From PXRE01 sp964435625 (GTDB lineage: Archaea; Halobacteriota; Halobacteria; Halobacteriales; PXRE01), in NCBI GenBank assembly GCA_964435625.1, contig CAYTAG010000084.1:1-13472 (forward strand): a stretch of 13,472 nucleotides of DNA. The letters run 5' to 3'. A model generated the notes under the pieces. It did no database searches and was not told the DNA's origin. It saw nothing but the letters and a program-made list of their open reading frames with translations. The translations under genes and the position numbers were made by a program. Below, piece by piece: positions 7,511 through 12,845 of this stretch. Every line of letters starts with the position of its first letter. Position 1 is the first letter of the stretch.

Positions 7511-7529
7511 GGCGGCGCCAGGGGCCGCC
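7511..7529 (-). terminator. Possible hairpin terminator of the zinc-ribbon FHA gene
   Basis: A perfect 6-bp stem, GGCGGC (7511-7516) with GCCGCC (7524-7529), encloses a 7-nt loop 21 nt beyond the stop codon of the gene ending at 7550. On the minus strand the first T-rich run appears only about 20-30 nt further on. The stem is GC-only in a GC-rich region, so chance is a real alternative. Confidence 0.25.
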
Positions 7530-7549
7530 GTGTGCCGGCAGATCGATCC

Positions 7550-8581
7550 TTACAGTTCGACCCGGACGGTCGCCCGGCCGGCCAGTTCGAGTTCGTCGCC
7601 GTCTTCCAGTTCGGTGCGGTCGCCGTCGAGGTCCTCGCCGTTGAGGCTCGTCCCGTTCGTGCTCGTGTCGGTCACGTACACGCCGTCGTCCTCCACGGAG
7701 AACGTCAGGTGCTCGCTGGAGATGTACTTGACCTCCTCGCGGCCGCCGCTTGCGCTGACCAGCGACTCCAGCCAGTCGTTTTCCTGGCGGCCAAACGTAT
7801 CGCCGTCGCCGAACGTGTAGGAATCGCCGTCGACGACGAGGGTGACCTCGCGGGGGGCGTCGCCGTCGCTCTCGCCGAGTCGGTCCCGGACGGCGTCCAG
7901 GTCCGTCCCGCAGCTCGGGCAGTACGATTCGTCGTCGACGTCGGTCCCGCAGTCGGGACACGCCGACAGTTCCTCGGGTTCGTTCTCGTCGTCGCCGAGT
8001 TCGGAACCGCATTCCGGACAGAACGACGCGTCGGCGTCCACGGACGCGCCACAGGACCCGCACTCGGCCGTTCCGTCGTCCCCGTCGGCTTCGGTGTCGT
8101 CGCTCTCGTCGTCTTCGACCTCGCTCTCGTCGTCTTCGACCTCGCTCTCGTCGTCAGCCCCGGCTCCGTCGGCTTCGTCGTCGAGATCGCCGGCGTCGTC
8201 CAGGTCGCTCTCGTCGTCGGCCTCGTCGAGGTGGTCGGCCTCGTCGTCGACCGCCTCCTCGGCCTCGTCGGCGTCGACCTCGCTCTCGGCAACTTCGTCG
8301 GTCTCCTCGGCGTCCGCGTCCAGGTCGTCGGCGTCCTCGTCGTCCGCCGCCGGTTCGTCCTCGTCGACGTCCGCCGCCTCGTCGGCGTCCTCGGTGGCCC
8401 CGTCGTCGGCCGAGTCGGCCTCGCCGTCGTCGGGGTCTTGCTCGGCGTCCGCGTCGTCCTCGGCCTCCGGCCGGCCGAAGTCGGGGTGGGGCGTATCGCA
8501 GTCGGGACAGAACCCCCCGTGCGGCGCCGGTTCGAACGTGTTGTCACACGAAACGCAAGTGAGCATGCTCTCGTTCTCCAT
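7550..8581 (-). CDS. Zinc-ribbon / acidic linker / FHA domain protein
   Basis: A 343-residue protein with three CxxC...CxxC zinc ribbons: C9, C12, C25, C28 at the N-terminus; C174, C177, C188, C191; and C208, C211, C221, C224. A linker of about 130 residues (40-170) is almost entirely Asp, Glu, Ala and Ser. The FHA domain (about 247-343) has the phosphothreonine-binding set G264-R265, S288 and H291, N309-G310-T311. No enzymatic motif is visible, so it is best read as a phosphothreonine reader whose zinc ribbons could bind nucleic acid or protein. It lies 129 nt upstream of the VWA-kinase unit on the same strand and is probably part of the same signalling system, possibly with its own promoter. 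The ATG at 8581 is chosen because an internal Met (residue 6) lies only just before the first Cys pair; the internal start is possible. Confidence 0.85.
   Translation of the reverse strand: MENESMLTCVSCDNTFEPAPHGGFCPDCDTPHPDFGRPEAEDDADAEQDPDDGEADSADDGATEDADEAADVDEDEPAADDEDADDLDADAEETDEVAESEVDADEAEEAVDDEADHLDEADDESDLDDAGDLDDEADGAGADDESEVEDDESEVEDDESDDTEADGDDGTAECGSCGASVDADASFCPECGSELGDDENEPEELSACPDCGTDVDDESYCPSCGTDLDAVRDRLGESDGDAPREVTLVVDGDSYTFGDGDTFGRQENDWLESLVSASGGREEVKYISSEHLTFSVEDDGVYVTDTSTNGTSLNGEDLDGDRTELEDGDELELAGRATVRVEL
8101..8155. repeat. 21-nt in-frame tandem repeat inside the acidic linker
   Basis: A 21-nt unit occurs at 8101-8121 and again, identically, at 8122-8142, followed by a 13-nt partial copy. 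On the minus strand it encodes repeated SEVEDDE blocks (around residues 146-160) of the zinc-ribbon FHA protein. Because the unit is a multiple of three, slippage would change linker length without breaking the frame. Confidence 0.85.
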
Positions 8582-8896
8582 GCTATTCGAGGGACGTAGA
8601 CCGCGGAGGTAGAAAAAACCTACTTGTCAGCGGACCCAGACGTCCTCGTTCCGGCCGTCCGGTTCCGGACGTAAGTTCGCGTTACCGGGCGCCTGGCCCG
8701 ACTTCGGGTGGTCCTGTCCGGCAGTCCCGTCAGCCAGTCCGGATGGTCGTCCGCAAGTCCAGGTCCCGTCCGCGGTCCGGATGGCCCGTCCGCCAGCGGG
8801 TTCCAGGGGCGTCCCTTCGGTCGACGTCCGCGTGCGAACCCCACTCTTTAAGCCAACCGTACCCGTTTTGTCGTAGCAGCGAAACTGCGTGGTACC
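8582..8896. other. 315-nt divergent intergenic region, GTCC-rich, with palindrome and short repeats
   Basis: No convincing gene lies here. The tetramer GTCC starts twelve times between 8711 and 8829 on the plus strand, which is strikingly strand-biased. GTCCGGATGG occurs twice (8737-8746 and 8775-8784), 38 nt apart, each followed by GTCCGC-containing sequence. CGTCCGGTTCCGGACG (8656-8671) is a near-perfect palindrome with a 2-nt centre. Next to the left gene, an A-run at 8612-8618 gives a T-rich block about 35 nt before the ATG at 8581 and may be part of its promoter. The right end carries the promoter of the gene at 8897. Confidence 0.6.
8844..8853 (+). promoter_or_regulatory. TATA-like box upstream of the membrane zinc-ribbon gene
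   Basis: CTCTTTAAGC stands out in GC-rich sequence about 47 nt before the ATG at 8897. Transcription would start near 8873 and leave a leader of about 24 nt. The call is based on motif and spacing only. Confidence 0.4.
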
Positions 8897-9484
8897 ATGT
8901 GGCTCTCCCTCATCCCGGCCGAACGGCCGTTCCCCGCGGTCGTCGATAGCCTCGGGTTCGACGATCCACTGCTCGTCGTCGCGCTGGCCGTCTTCGCCGT
9001 CCTGACGCTCGTGGTCCTGCTCGTCGCCGGGCGGAAGGCACTCGGGACGGACGGCGCGTCGGCCGGAGATAGCTCCTCCTCCGACCCGGACTCCGATTCG
9101 GACGTCCCCGACGAAAGCGAGTGGACCGTCTCGTACAACCCGCCGTCGCGTCGCTCCAGCGACCGCCGTTCCTCCCGGTCGAGCGGGTCCCGGAGCAGTA
9201 ACTCGAACCGGTCCCGGTCGTCGGGCGGCGCCGCCGGCGGGTCGAGCACCTCCGGGTCCGCGAGCGCGTCGTCGAGCGGATCCGACGACGCCGCGGCCGA
9301 GTCGGCGACGGACGGCTCCGGCGAGACGCGGCTGTACGACCCGTCGGACGACGACCCCACGGGAACGGACACCCGCATCTTCACCGGCGAGAAGGACGCC
9401 GACCAGACCTGCCCGGACTGCGAGGAACCGCTCCCGTCCGGGACCGACTGGGAGTTCTGCCCCTTCTGTGGGTACGAACTCTAG
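8897..9484 (+). CDS. Membrane-anchored protein with Ser/Asp-rich linker and C-terminal zinc ribbon
   Basis: A 195-residue protein. A single hydrophobic segment at about residues 24-44 is followed by GRK, which suggests the N-terminus is outside and the bulk is cytoplasmic. Residues 50-165 form a low-complexity linker rich in Ser, Asp, Gly and Arg, with a basic patch around 75-115 (RRSSDRRSSRSSGSRSS), unusual for this acidic proteome. The C-terminal zinc ribbon has C172, C175, C188 and C191 (CPDC...CPFCGYEL). There is no catalytic motif. It is transcribed divergently from the zinc-ribbon FHA gene and could be a membrane partner of the phospho-signalling block: the many Ser residues are conceivable kinase substrates, but nothing in the sequence proves a link. 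The ATG at 8897 fits the upstream TATA-like box and places the membrane segment near the N-terminus. Confidence 0.8.
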   Translation: MWLSLIPAERPFPAVVDSLGFDDPLLVVALAVFAVLTLVVLLVAGRKALGTDGASAGDSSSSDPDSDSDVPDESEWTVSYNPPSRRSSDRRSSRSSGSRSSNSNRSRSSGGAAGGSSTSGSASASSSGSDDAAAESATDGSGETRLYDPSDDDPTGTDTRIFTGEKDADQTCPDCEEPLPSGTDWEFCPFCGYEL

Positions 9485-9545
9485 GCCCGGGACCGGCGCC
9501 CCGAAACCGACGGTTGCATAGGCCTCCGTCCGGTAGCGGTCCCCG

Positions 9546-10844
9546 ATGGACGTCCGCTTTCTCGGCGGCGCGCGCGAGATCGGCCGCAGCGCCGTCCTCG
9601 TCGACGATTCCCTGCTGCTGGACTTCGGGCTGACGACGGACACGCCGCCGTCGCTGCCCGTGGGCGCCTCCCGCGGCGGCGGCCCCGGCATCGATCCCGA
9701 CGCGGTCGTCGTCTCGCACGGCCACCTCGACCACGGCGGCGCCGTCCCCTCGCTGCTGGCGGGCGACGCCCGGCCCCCGATCCACTGGACGCCGCCGACC
9801 CGCGAACTGGCGACGCTTTTGGCCCGCGACACCCTGAACCTCCACGGGCACAGCCCGTCGTGTCCGTTCACCGACGAACACGTCGCCCGGGTGTCCCAGG
9901 TCTCGACCACCCACGGCTACCGCGAGCCCTTCGAGGCGGCCGGCTACGAGGTGACCTTCTTCGACGCGGGCCACGTGCCCGGTAGCGCCCACGTGCTCGT
10001 CGACGACGGGGACACCCGCCTGCTGTACACCGGGGACTTCCACACCGACGATCAACGACTCGTGTCGGGCACGACCGCCCGGCCGGACGCCGACGTCGTG
10101 ATCGCCGAGAGCACCTACTCCGACGTCACCCACGAGGACCGCGCGACCCTGGAGGACCGGTTCGCCGAGAGCCTGCAGACGACGCTCTGGGAGGGCGGCA
10201 CCGTCGTCGTCCCGGCGTTCGCCATCGGCCGCACCCAGGAGGTGATGTTGATCTGCGAGCGTCACGGCATCGACTGCTACGTCGACGGCATGGGCCAGCG
10301 GGTCACGTCGCTGTTCCGCCGGCACCCCGAGTTCCTGCGGGACGCCGAGGCGCTCCGGCGCGCGAAGTCCAGCGCGCGCTACGTCGACGGCCACAGCGGG
10401 AGCAAAGCTCCCGCGAGCCACACGGGACGCGGGGCGTCCCGTGGACAGCGCGAGCGGATCGCCGACCAGAACACGGTCATTATCACGACCGCCGGGATGC
10501 TCAGTGGCGGCCCGGCGATGACGTACGTGCCGGCGATCCGGTCGAACCCGACGAACAAGATCGCCCTGACCGGCTACCAGGTGGAAGGCACGCCCGGCCG
10601 GGAGCTGCTGGACACCGGCCGCGCGGAGATCGACGGCCGGGTGATGCCGATCAGCGCCCAGGTCGAGTCCTACGACTTCTCGGCGCACGCCGACCGGGGC
10701 GGACTCCTCGAATTTCTCGACGCCTACCGCGACGCCGAGGTGCTGGTCAACCACGGCGACCGATGCGAGGCGTTCGCCGGGGAACTCCGGGCCGACGGGT
10801 TCGACGCCAGCGCGCCCGAACTCGGCGAGACCCGGACCCCCTGA
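9546..10844 (+). CDS. Metallo-beta-lactamase / beta-CASP ribonuclease (aCPSF2-like)
   Basis: A 432-residue RNA-processing nuclease of the archaeal CPSF/RNase J group, lacking the N-terminal KH domains of aCPSF1. The metallo-beta-lactamase part shows SHGHLDHGG (H58, H60, D62, H63), GHVPGSAH (H143, H149) and TGDF (D164). The beta-CASP part shows AESTYSD (E188), VPAFAIGRTQE (223-232), TTAGMLSGGPAM (314-325), SAHAD (H381) and VNHGD (H403). Every two-metal ligand is present, so activity is expected. Members of this family cut or trim RNA; whether this one is an endo- or exonuclease cannot be decided. Residues about 284-299 are an odd Ser/Gly/Ala/Arg stretch encoded by two perfect inverted repeats, absent from the family pattern as I know it. 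The ATG at 9546 is 61 nt after the previous stop, with a weak TATA-like TTGCATA about 30 nt before it. Confidence 0.9.
   Translation: MDVRFLGGAREIGRSAVLVDDSLLLDFGLTTDTPPSLPVGASRGGGPGIDPDAVVVSHGHLDHGGAVPSLLAGDARPPIHWTPPTRELATLLARDTLNLHGHSPSCPFTDEHVARVSQVSTTHGYREPFEAAGYEVTFFDAGHVPGSAHVLVDDGDTRLLYTGDFHTDDQRLVSGTTARPDADVVIAESTYSDVTHEDRATLEDRFAESLQTTLWEGGTVVVPAFAIGRTQEVMLICERHGIDCYVDGMGQRVTSLFRRHPEFLRDAEALRRAKSSARYVDGHSGSKAPASHTGRGASRGQRERIADQNTVIITTAGMLSGGPAMTYVPAIRSNPTNKIALTGYQVEGTPGRELLDTGRAEIDGRVMPISAQVESYDFSAHADRGGLLEFLDAYRDAEVLVNHGDRCEAFAGELRADGFDASAPELGETRTP
10396..10443. repeat. Two adjacent perfect hairpins within the beta-CASP coding sequence
   Basis: The first hairpin has an 8-bp stem, GCGGGAGC (10396-10403) with GCTCCCGC (10407-10414), and an AAA loop. 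The second has a 10-bp stem, CACGGGACGC (10421-10430) with GCGTCCCGTG (10434-10443), and a GGG loop. They are 6 nt apart, and the 48-nt block preserves the reading frame. It encodes SGSKAPASHTGRGASR (residues 284-299), between the beta-CASP region and the TTAGMLSGG motif. Perfect dyads with 3-nt loops side by side are unlikely to come from codon choice alone; an inserted palindromic element is the simplest reading. Confidence 0.75.
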
Positions 10845-10929
10845 TCACCCCATCTCGGCCCCTTGACCTCCCCGTTTCGGCCTCTCGATCTCCCCGTTTC
10901 GGCCTCTCGATCACCCGTTTTGCGCCCGG
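10842..10929. repeat. Four 22-nt tandem units overlapping the beta-CASP stop codon
   Basis: Units lie at 10842-10863, 10864-10885, 10886-10907 and 10908-10929. Units two and three differ at only two positions, while the outer two are more diverged. Each begins TGA or CGA, followed by a C-rich run, a T-rich core such as CCGTTTCGGCC and a pyrimidine-rich end. The first unit begins with the TGA stop of the nuclease gene, so the array forms its 3' untranslated region. Confidence 0.8.
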
Positions 10930-10983
10930 TAGCGCGGGGTCGCCGCCCCCACCCGCCGGGTCGTCGTCCGCCACCGGCGTCTG

Positions 10984-11000
10984 CCGGGACGTCATCCCGG
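10984..11000. terminator. Possible bidirectional hairpin between convergent genes
   Basis: CCGGGA (10984-10989) and TCCCGG (10995-11000) form a 6-bp stem around a 5-nt loop, in the gap where the nuclease gene (plus) and the small gene ending at 11010 (minus) converge. No strong T-run follows on either strand, so a terminator role is inferred from position. Confidence 0.3.
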
Positions 11001-11009
11001 GACGTCGGT

Positions 11010-11276
11010 CTACTCCTCCTCGATCTTCCGGATGATCTCGTCGGCTTGCTCGCGGGCCTTCTCCTCGCCGACGTTCTTGCTGATGAGCACCGACTGCACC
11101 TCCCAGTCGTCGCCGTCTTTTCGCTTGCCGGTACGGACCTCGCTGTCCTCCGAGACGGAGTCGGAGACGCGGTCCGCCCAGTCCGGCGTGCGGATGGTGT
11201 CGAAGTCGTCGGGGTCGCGGTACCGGACGTGGACGTACTCGTCCTCGGTCTCGACGGCCTGGGGTTCGGGAACCAT
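11010..11276 (-). CDS. Small acidic hypothetical protein, 88 residues
   Basis: I do not recognise the family. The first 50 residues look strand-rich (EDEYVHVRYRDPDDFDTIRT). The middle has a charged turn GKRKDGDDWE followed by VQSVLISKNV, and the end is a Glu/Lys-rich helix (EEKAREQADEIIRKIEEE). There are no Cys pairs, membrane segments or catalytic motifs. The regular strand/helix pattern and acidic composition support a real gene. The ATG at 11276 is preferred over an in-frame ATG at 11303, because a TATA-like CCCTTATGCG (11298-11307) overlaps the longer start and lies about 27 nt before the shorter one, as for a leaderless transcript. It converges with the nuclease gene and diverges from rps6e. 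Confidence 0.75.
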   Translation of the reverse strand: MVPEPQAVETEDEYVHVRYRDPDDFDTIRTPDWADRVSDSVSEDSEVRTGKRKDGDDWEVQSVLISKNVGEEKAREQADEIIRKIEEE

Positions 11277-11297
11277 GTGCGACGGTAACACGCGAAC

Positions 11298-11307
11298 GCG
11301 CATAAGG
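11298..11307 (-). promoter_or_regulatory. TATA-like box supporting a leaderless start at 11276
   Basis: Minus-strand CCCTTATGCG is centred about 27 nt before the ATG at 11276. This spacing would start transcription at or next to the start codon, typical of haloarchaeal leaderless mRNAs. Confidence 0.4.
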
Positions 11308-11388
11308 GATGTTCGAGGTGGGCTGACGTGTCCAGCGGCGGGGCTTGCTTTCGATGTGTTTTTCCCGGACGGCCGAGTTGTGCCGGGT

Positions 11389-11781
11389 ATGGCTACGTTT
11401 CAGGTCACCGTCGCGGACCCCGAGTCGGGCGCGACCTACCAGCGCGAGGTATCGGACCAGGACGCCAACCGGTTTCTCGGCATGGAGATCGGCGACGAGG
11501 TCGACGGCGCCGCCGTCGACCTCGACGGCGGCGCCATCGAGATCACCGGCGGTTCGGACGCGACCGGCCGGCCAATGCGACCGGACGTTGCCGGCCCGAA
11601 CCTCAAGGAGGTCCTGCTCGACGGCGGCGTCGGCTACCAGCCGTCCCGCGAGGGCGAGCGCAAGCGCGTCACGGTGCGGGGCCGCGAGGTGAGCGAGGAG
11701 ATCGCGCAGGTCAACGCCGAGATCGTCGACCGCGGCGGTGCCGACCCCGAGGCGGTCTTCGGCGAGGGCGACGACGAGTAG
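11389..11781 (+). CDS. rps6e: 30S ribosomal protein S6e
   Basis: A 130-residue archaeal small-subunit ribosomal protein, shorter than eukaryotic S6 because the C-terminal phosphorylated extension is missing. The family signature is clear: ITGGSDATGRPM at 52-63, then the conserved block from GPNLKEVLL to REVSEEIAQVNAEIV. The ATG at 11389 gives the standard N-terminus MATFQVTVADP; an open frame continues upstream only as non-coding sequence. A T-rich stretch (GTGTTTTTCC, 11356-11365) about 28 nt before the ATG may serve as its TATA region, implying a short or absent leader. It is followed directly by the next gene, whose ATG abuts its TAG stop, so they are very probably co-transcribed. Confidence 0.96.
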   Translation: MATFQVTVADPESGATYQREVSDQDANRFLGMEIGDEVDGAAVDLDGGAIEITGGSDATGRPMRPDVAGPNLKEVLLDGGVGYQPSREGERKRVTVRGREVSEEIAQVNAEIVDRGGADPEAVFGEGDDE

Positions 11782-12222
11782 ATGGACCGGGTCGCCAGCG
11801 ACCACCCGGGCGTCCACACCGTCGACGGGACGCTGGTCCGGGCGGGCCGCACCGACCGCCCGCGCGTGTCGATCCCCGCCGAGGCGGCCGACCGCTTCCC
11901 GGCCGACGAGGTCGTCCGGTTGATCGTCGACGGCGACGAACTGTTCTCGCCGGTCGCCGCAGAACTGTCCGGCGACGGCCTCGAACTCCGGGGCGCGTTC
12001 GACGCGCCGGAGGCGGCCCGCGAACCGGGCGCCGGCACCGACCGCCTCGCCGAGTGGCACGACGACGCCGCCGTCCCGTTCGGCAACACCGTCCACGTCG
12101 ACGTCGTCGAGGAGGGGTACAGGTACGGTCTCCGCGCGCCGGGCGAGCGCGCCGTCTACTCGTCCGGCCGCCCCGACGAGGGCTTGCAGGACATCGCCGA
12201 GGACCTGCTCGGCGACGGGTGA
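11782..12222 (+). CDS. Conserved haloarchaeal protein of unknown function (resembles DUF7112)
   Basis: A 146-residue acidic protein. The N-terminal half looks beta-rich (HTVDGTLVRAG, RPRVSIPAEAADRFPADEVVRLIVDGDELF). The C-terminal half holds a distinctive block, GNTVHVDVVEEGYRYGLRAPGERAVY (about 101-127), which I associate from memory with the haloarchaeal family DUF7112. No catalytic residues, membrane segments or metal sites can be seen. The ATG follows the rps6e stop with no gap, which points to translational coupling and perhaps a translation-related role; that is inference from position only. Confidence 0.8.
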   Translation: MDRVASDHPGVHTVDGTLVRAGRTDRPRVSIPAEAADRFPADEVVRLIVDGDELFSPVAAELSGDGLELRGAFDAPEAAREPGAGTDRLAEWHDDAAVPFGNTVHVDVVEEGYRYGLRAPGERAVYSSGRPDEGLQDIAEDLLGDG

Positions 12223-12284
12223 CCTGCTCCAGGCGACGGTTCTCCCGGACGCGTCGATTCCCGCCCGTGGTCGACTCTGACGTT

Positions 12285-12312
12285 ATATGGATATATGTAC
12301 ATATGTTCATAT
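12285..12312. promoter_or_regulatory. AT-rich symmetric operator-like dyad
   Basis: Two ATATG half-sites (12285-12289 and 12293-12297) face two CATAT half-sites (12300-12304 and 12308-12312) around a central TA, giving a 28-bp dyad with a fixed 8-nt step on each side. The core ATATGTACATAT (12293-12304) is a perfect 12-bp palindrome. It sits in an AT-rich island in otherwise GC-rich DNA, about 60-90 nt upstream of the TATA-like box of the gene at 12401. The layout suits a regulator binding as two adjacent dimers. The regulator is unknown. Confidence 0.6.
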
Positions 12313-12370
12313 ATGGGCCGGTGGCGGGTCGACGGCGTTCCGGCGGCCACCGACGCCGCGAGTCGCGGGA

Positions 12371-12380
12371 CCTTTAGTTC
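12371..12380 (+). promoter_or_regulatory. TATA-like box supporting the start at 12401
   Basis: CCTTTAGTTC is centred about 26 nt before the ATG at 12401, consistent with a leaderless transcript. It argues against longer in-frame starts at 12287 and 12295, which lie upstream of it inside the AT-rich dyad. Confidence 0.45.
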
Positions 12381-12400
12381 CCCTCGAACTATCAGGGGGC

Positions 12401-12832
12401 ATGACCGACCGACTGGCGGCGTTCCTCGCGGGCGAGCGCCCCGACGAGGTGGCCATCTACCTGTCCGACGACGCCGTCGACGACCCCGACCGACTGGCCG
12501 ACTACGGCGAGCGCGTCGAGGAGGGGACGCTGTTGATCGTCGACGGCGAGCGCGGCCGCGGCGCGTTCCAGGCCGCGACCGGGGTCGGCGCGATGACGTT
12601 CGCCCAGGAGGCGACCCGCCGCAAGGGGGCGGTCGACCGGGGCCTGACCGCCGGCGACTGCCCGGAGGCCGACGAGGTCGACGGCGACCACGGTGTCCGG
12701 TACACCTTCGCCTTCGCCGAGGAGCACAAGCCCGACATGGACGGCATCTACGGCGAGGGCGACGTGATCCACGCCTACGTCCAGTGTTCCTGCGGGACCC
12801 GCTACTCCGAGCAGTGGCTGGCGGAGGAGTGA
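12401..12832 (+). CDS. Conserved haloarchaeal protein of unknown function (resembles DUF5807)
   Basis: A 143-residue acidic protein. Family-like blocks are MTDRLAAFLAGERPDEVAIY at the start, GERGRGAFQAATGVGAMTFAQEA (about 49-71), YTFAFAEEHKPD, and a C-terminal DVIHAYVQCSCGTRYSEQWL. Cys at 87, 129 and 131 could bind a metal, although a full zinc ribbon is not present. I link it to DUF5807 from memory. The ATG at 12401 gives the usual N-terminus and agrees with the TATA-like box 26 nt upstream. It is followed after 13 nt by the phosphotransferase gene, likely in one operon, and may be controlled by the AT-rich dyad upstream. Confidence 0.85.
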   Translation: MTDRLAAFLAGERPDEVAIYLSDDAVDDPDRLADYGERVEEGTLLIVDGERGRGAFQAATGVGAMTFAQEATRRKGAVDRGLTAGDCPEADEVDGDHGVRYTFAFAEEHKPDMDGIYGEGDVIHAYVQCSCGTRYSEQWLAEE

Positions 12833-12845
12833 TCGCCGGGCGCCC

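Noticed and set aside
2231..8581. Type VI secretion or tellurium-resistance locus
   Set aside because: Kinase, PP2C and FHA parts recall both, but no structural secretion genes and no TerC, TerD or related genes lie in the window, so neither name is justified.
7532..8599. Plus-strand open frame of 355 codons
   Set aside because: It is antisense to the zinc-ribbon FHA gene; its Val/Leu-rich sequence reflects the reverse of Asp/Glu codons and is not a membrane protein.
8620..8844. Minus-strand 74-codon frame in the divergent intergenic region
   Set aside because: Composition is Arg/Pro/Gly-rich and basic, unlike the acidic proteome. It has no motif, and its start would overlap the promoter of the gene at 8897.
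8627..10754. Minus-strand open frames at 8627-9910 and 9381-10754
   Set aside because: They overlap the membrane zinc-ribbon gene and the beta-CASP gene, both well supported on the plus strand.
10842..10929. CRISPR array interpretation of the tandem repeat
   Set aside because: The units are contiguous with no unique spacers, and no cas genes are present.
10747..12096. Minus-strand 449-codon frame across several genes
   Set aside because: It runs antisense to rps6e and its partner gene and through the tandem repeat; no domain is visible.
12287..12400. N-terminal extension of the DUF5807-like gene from 12287 or 12295
   Set aside because: The extension starts within the AT-rich dyad and would read through the probable TATA box; the family-like N-terminus begins at 12401.
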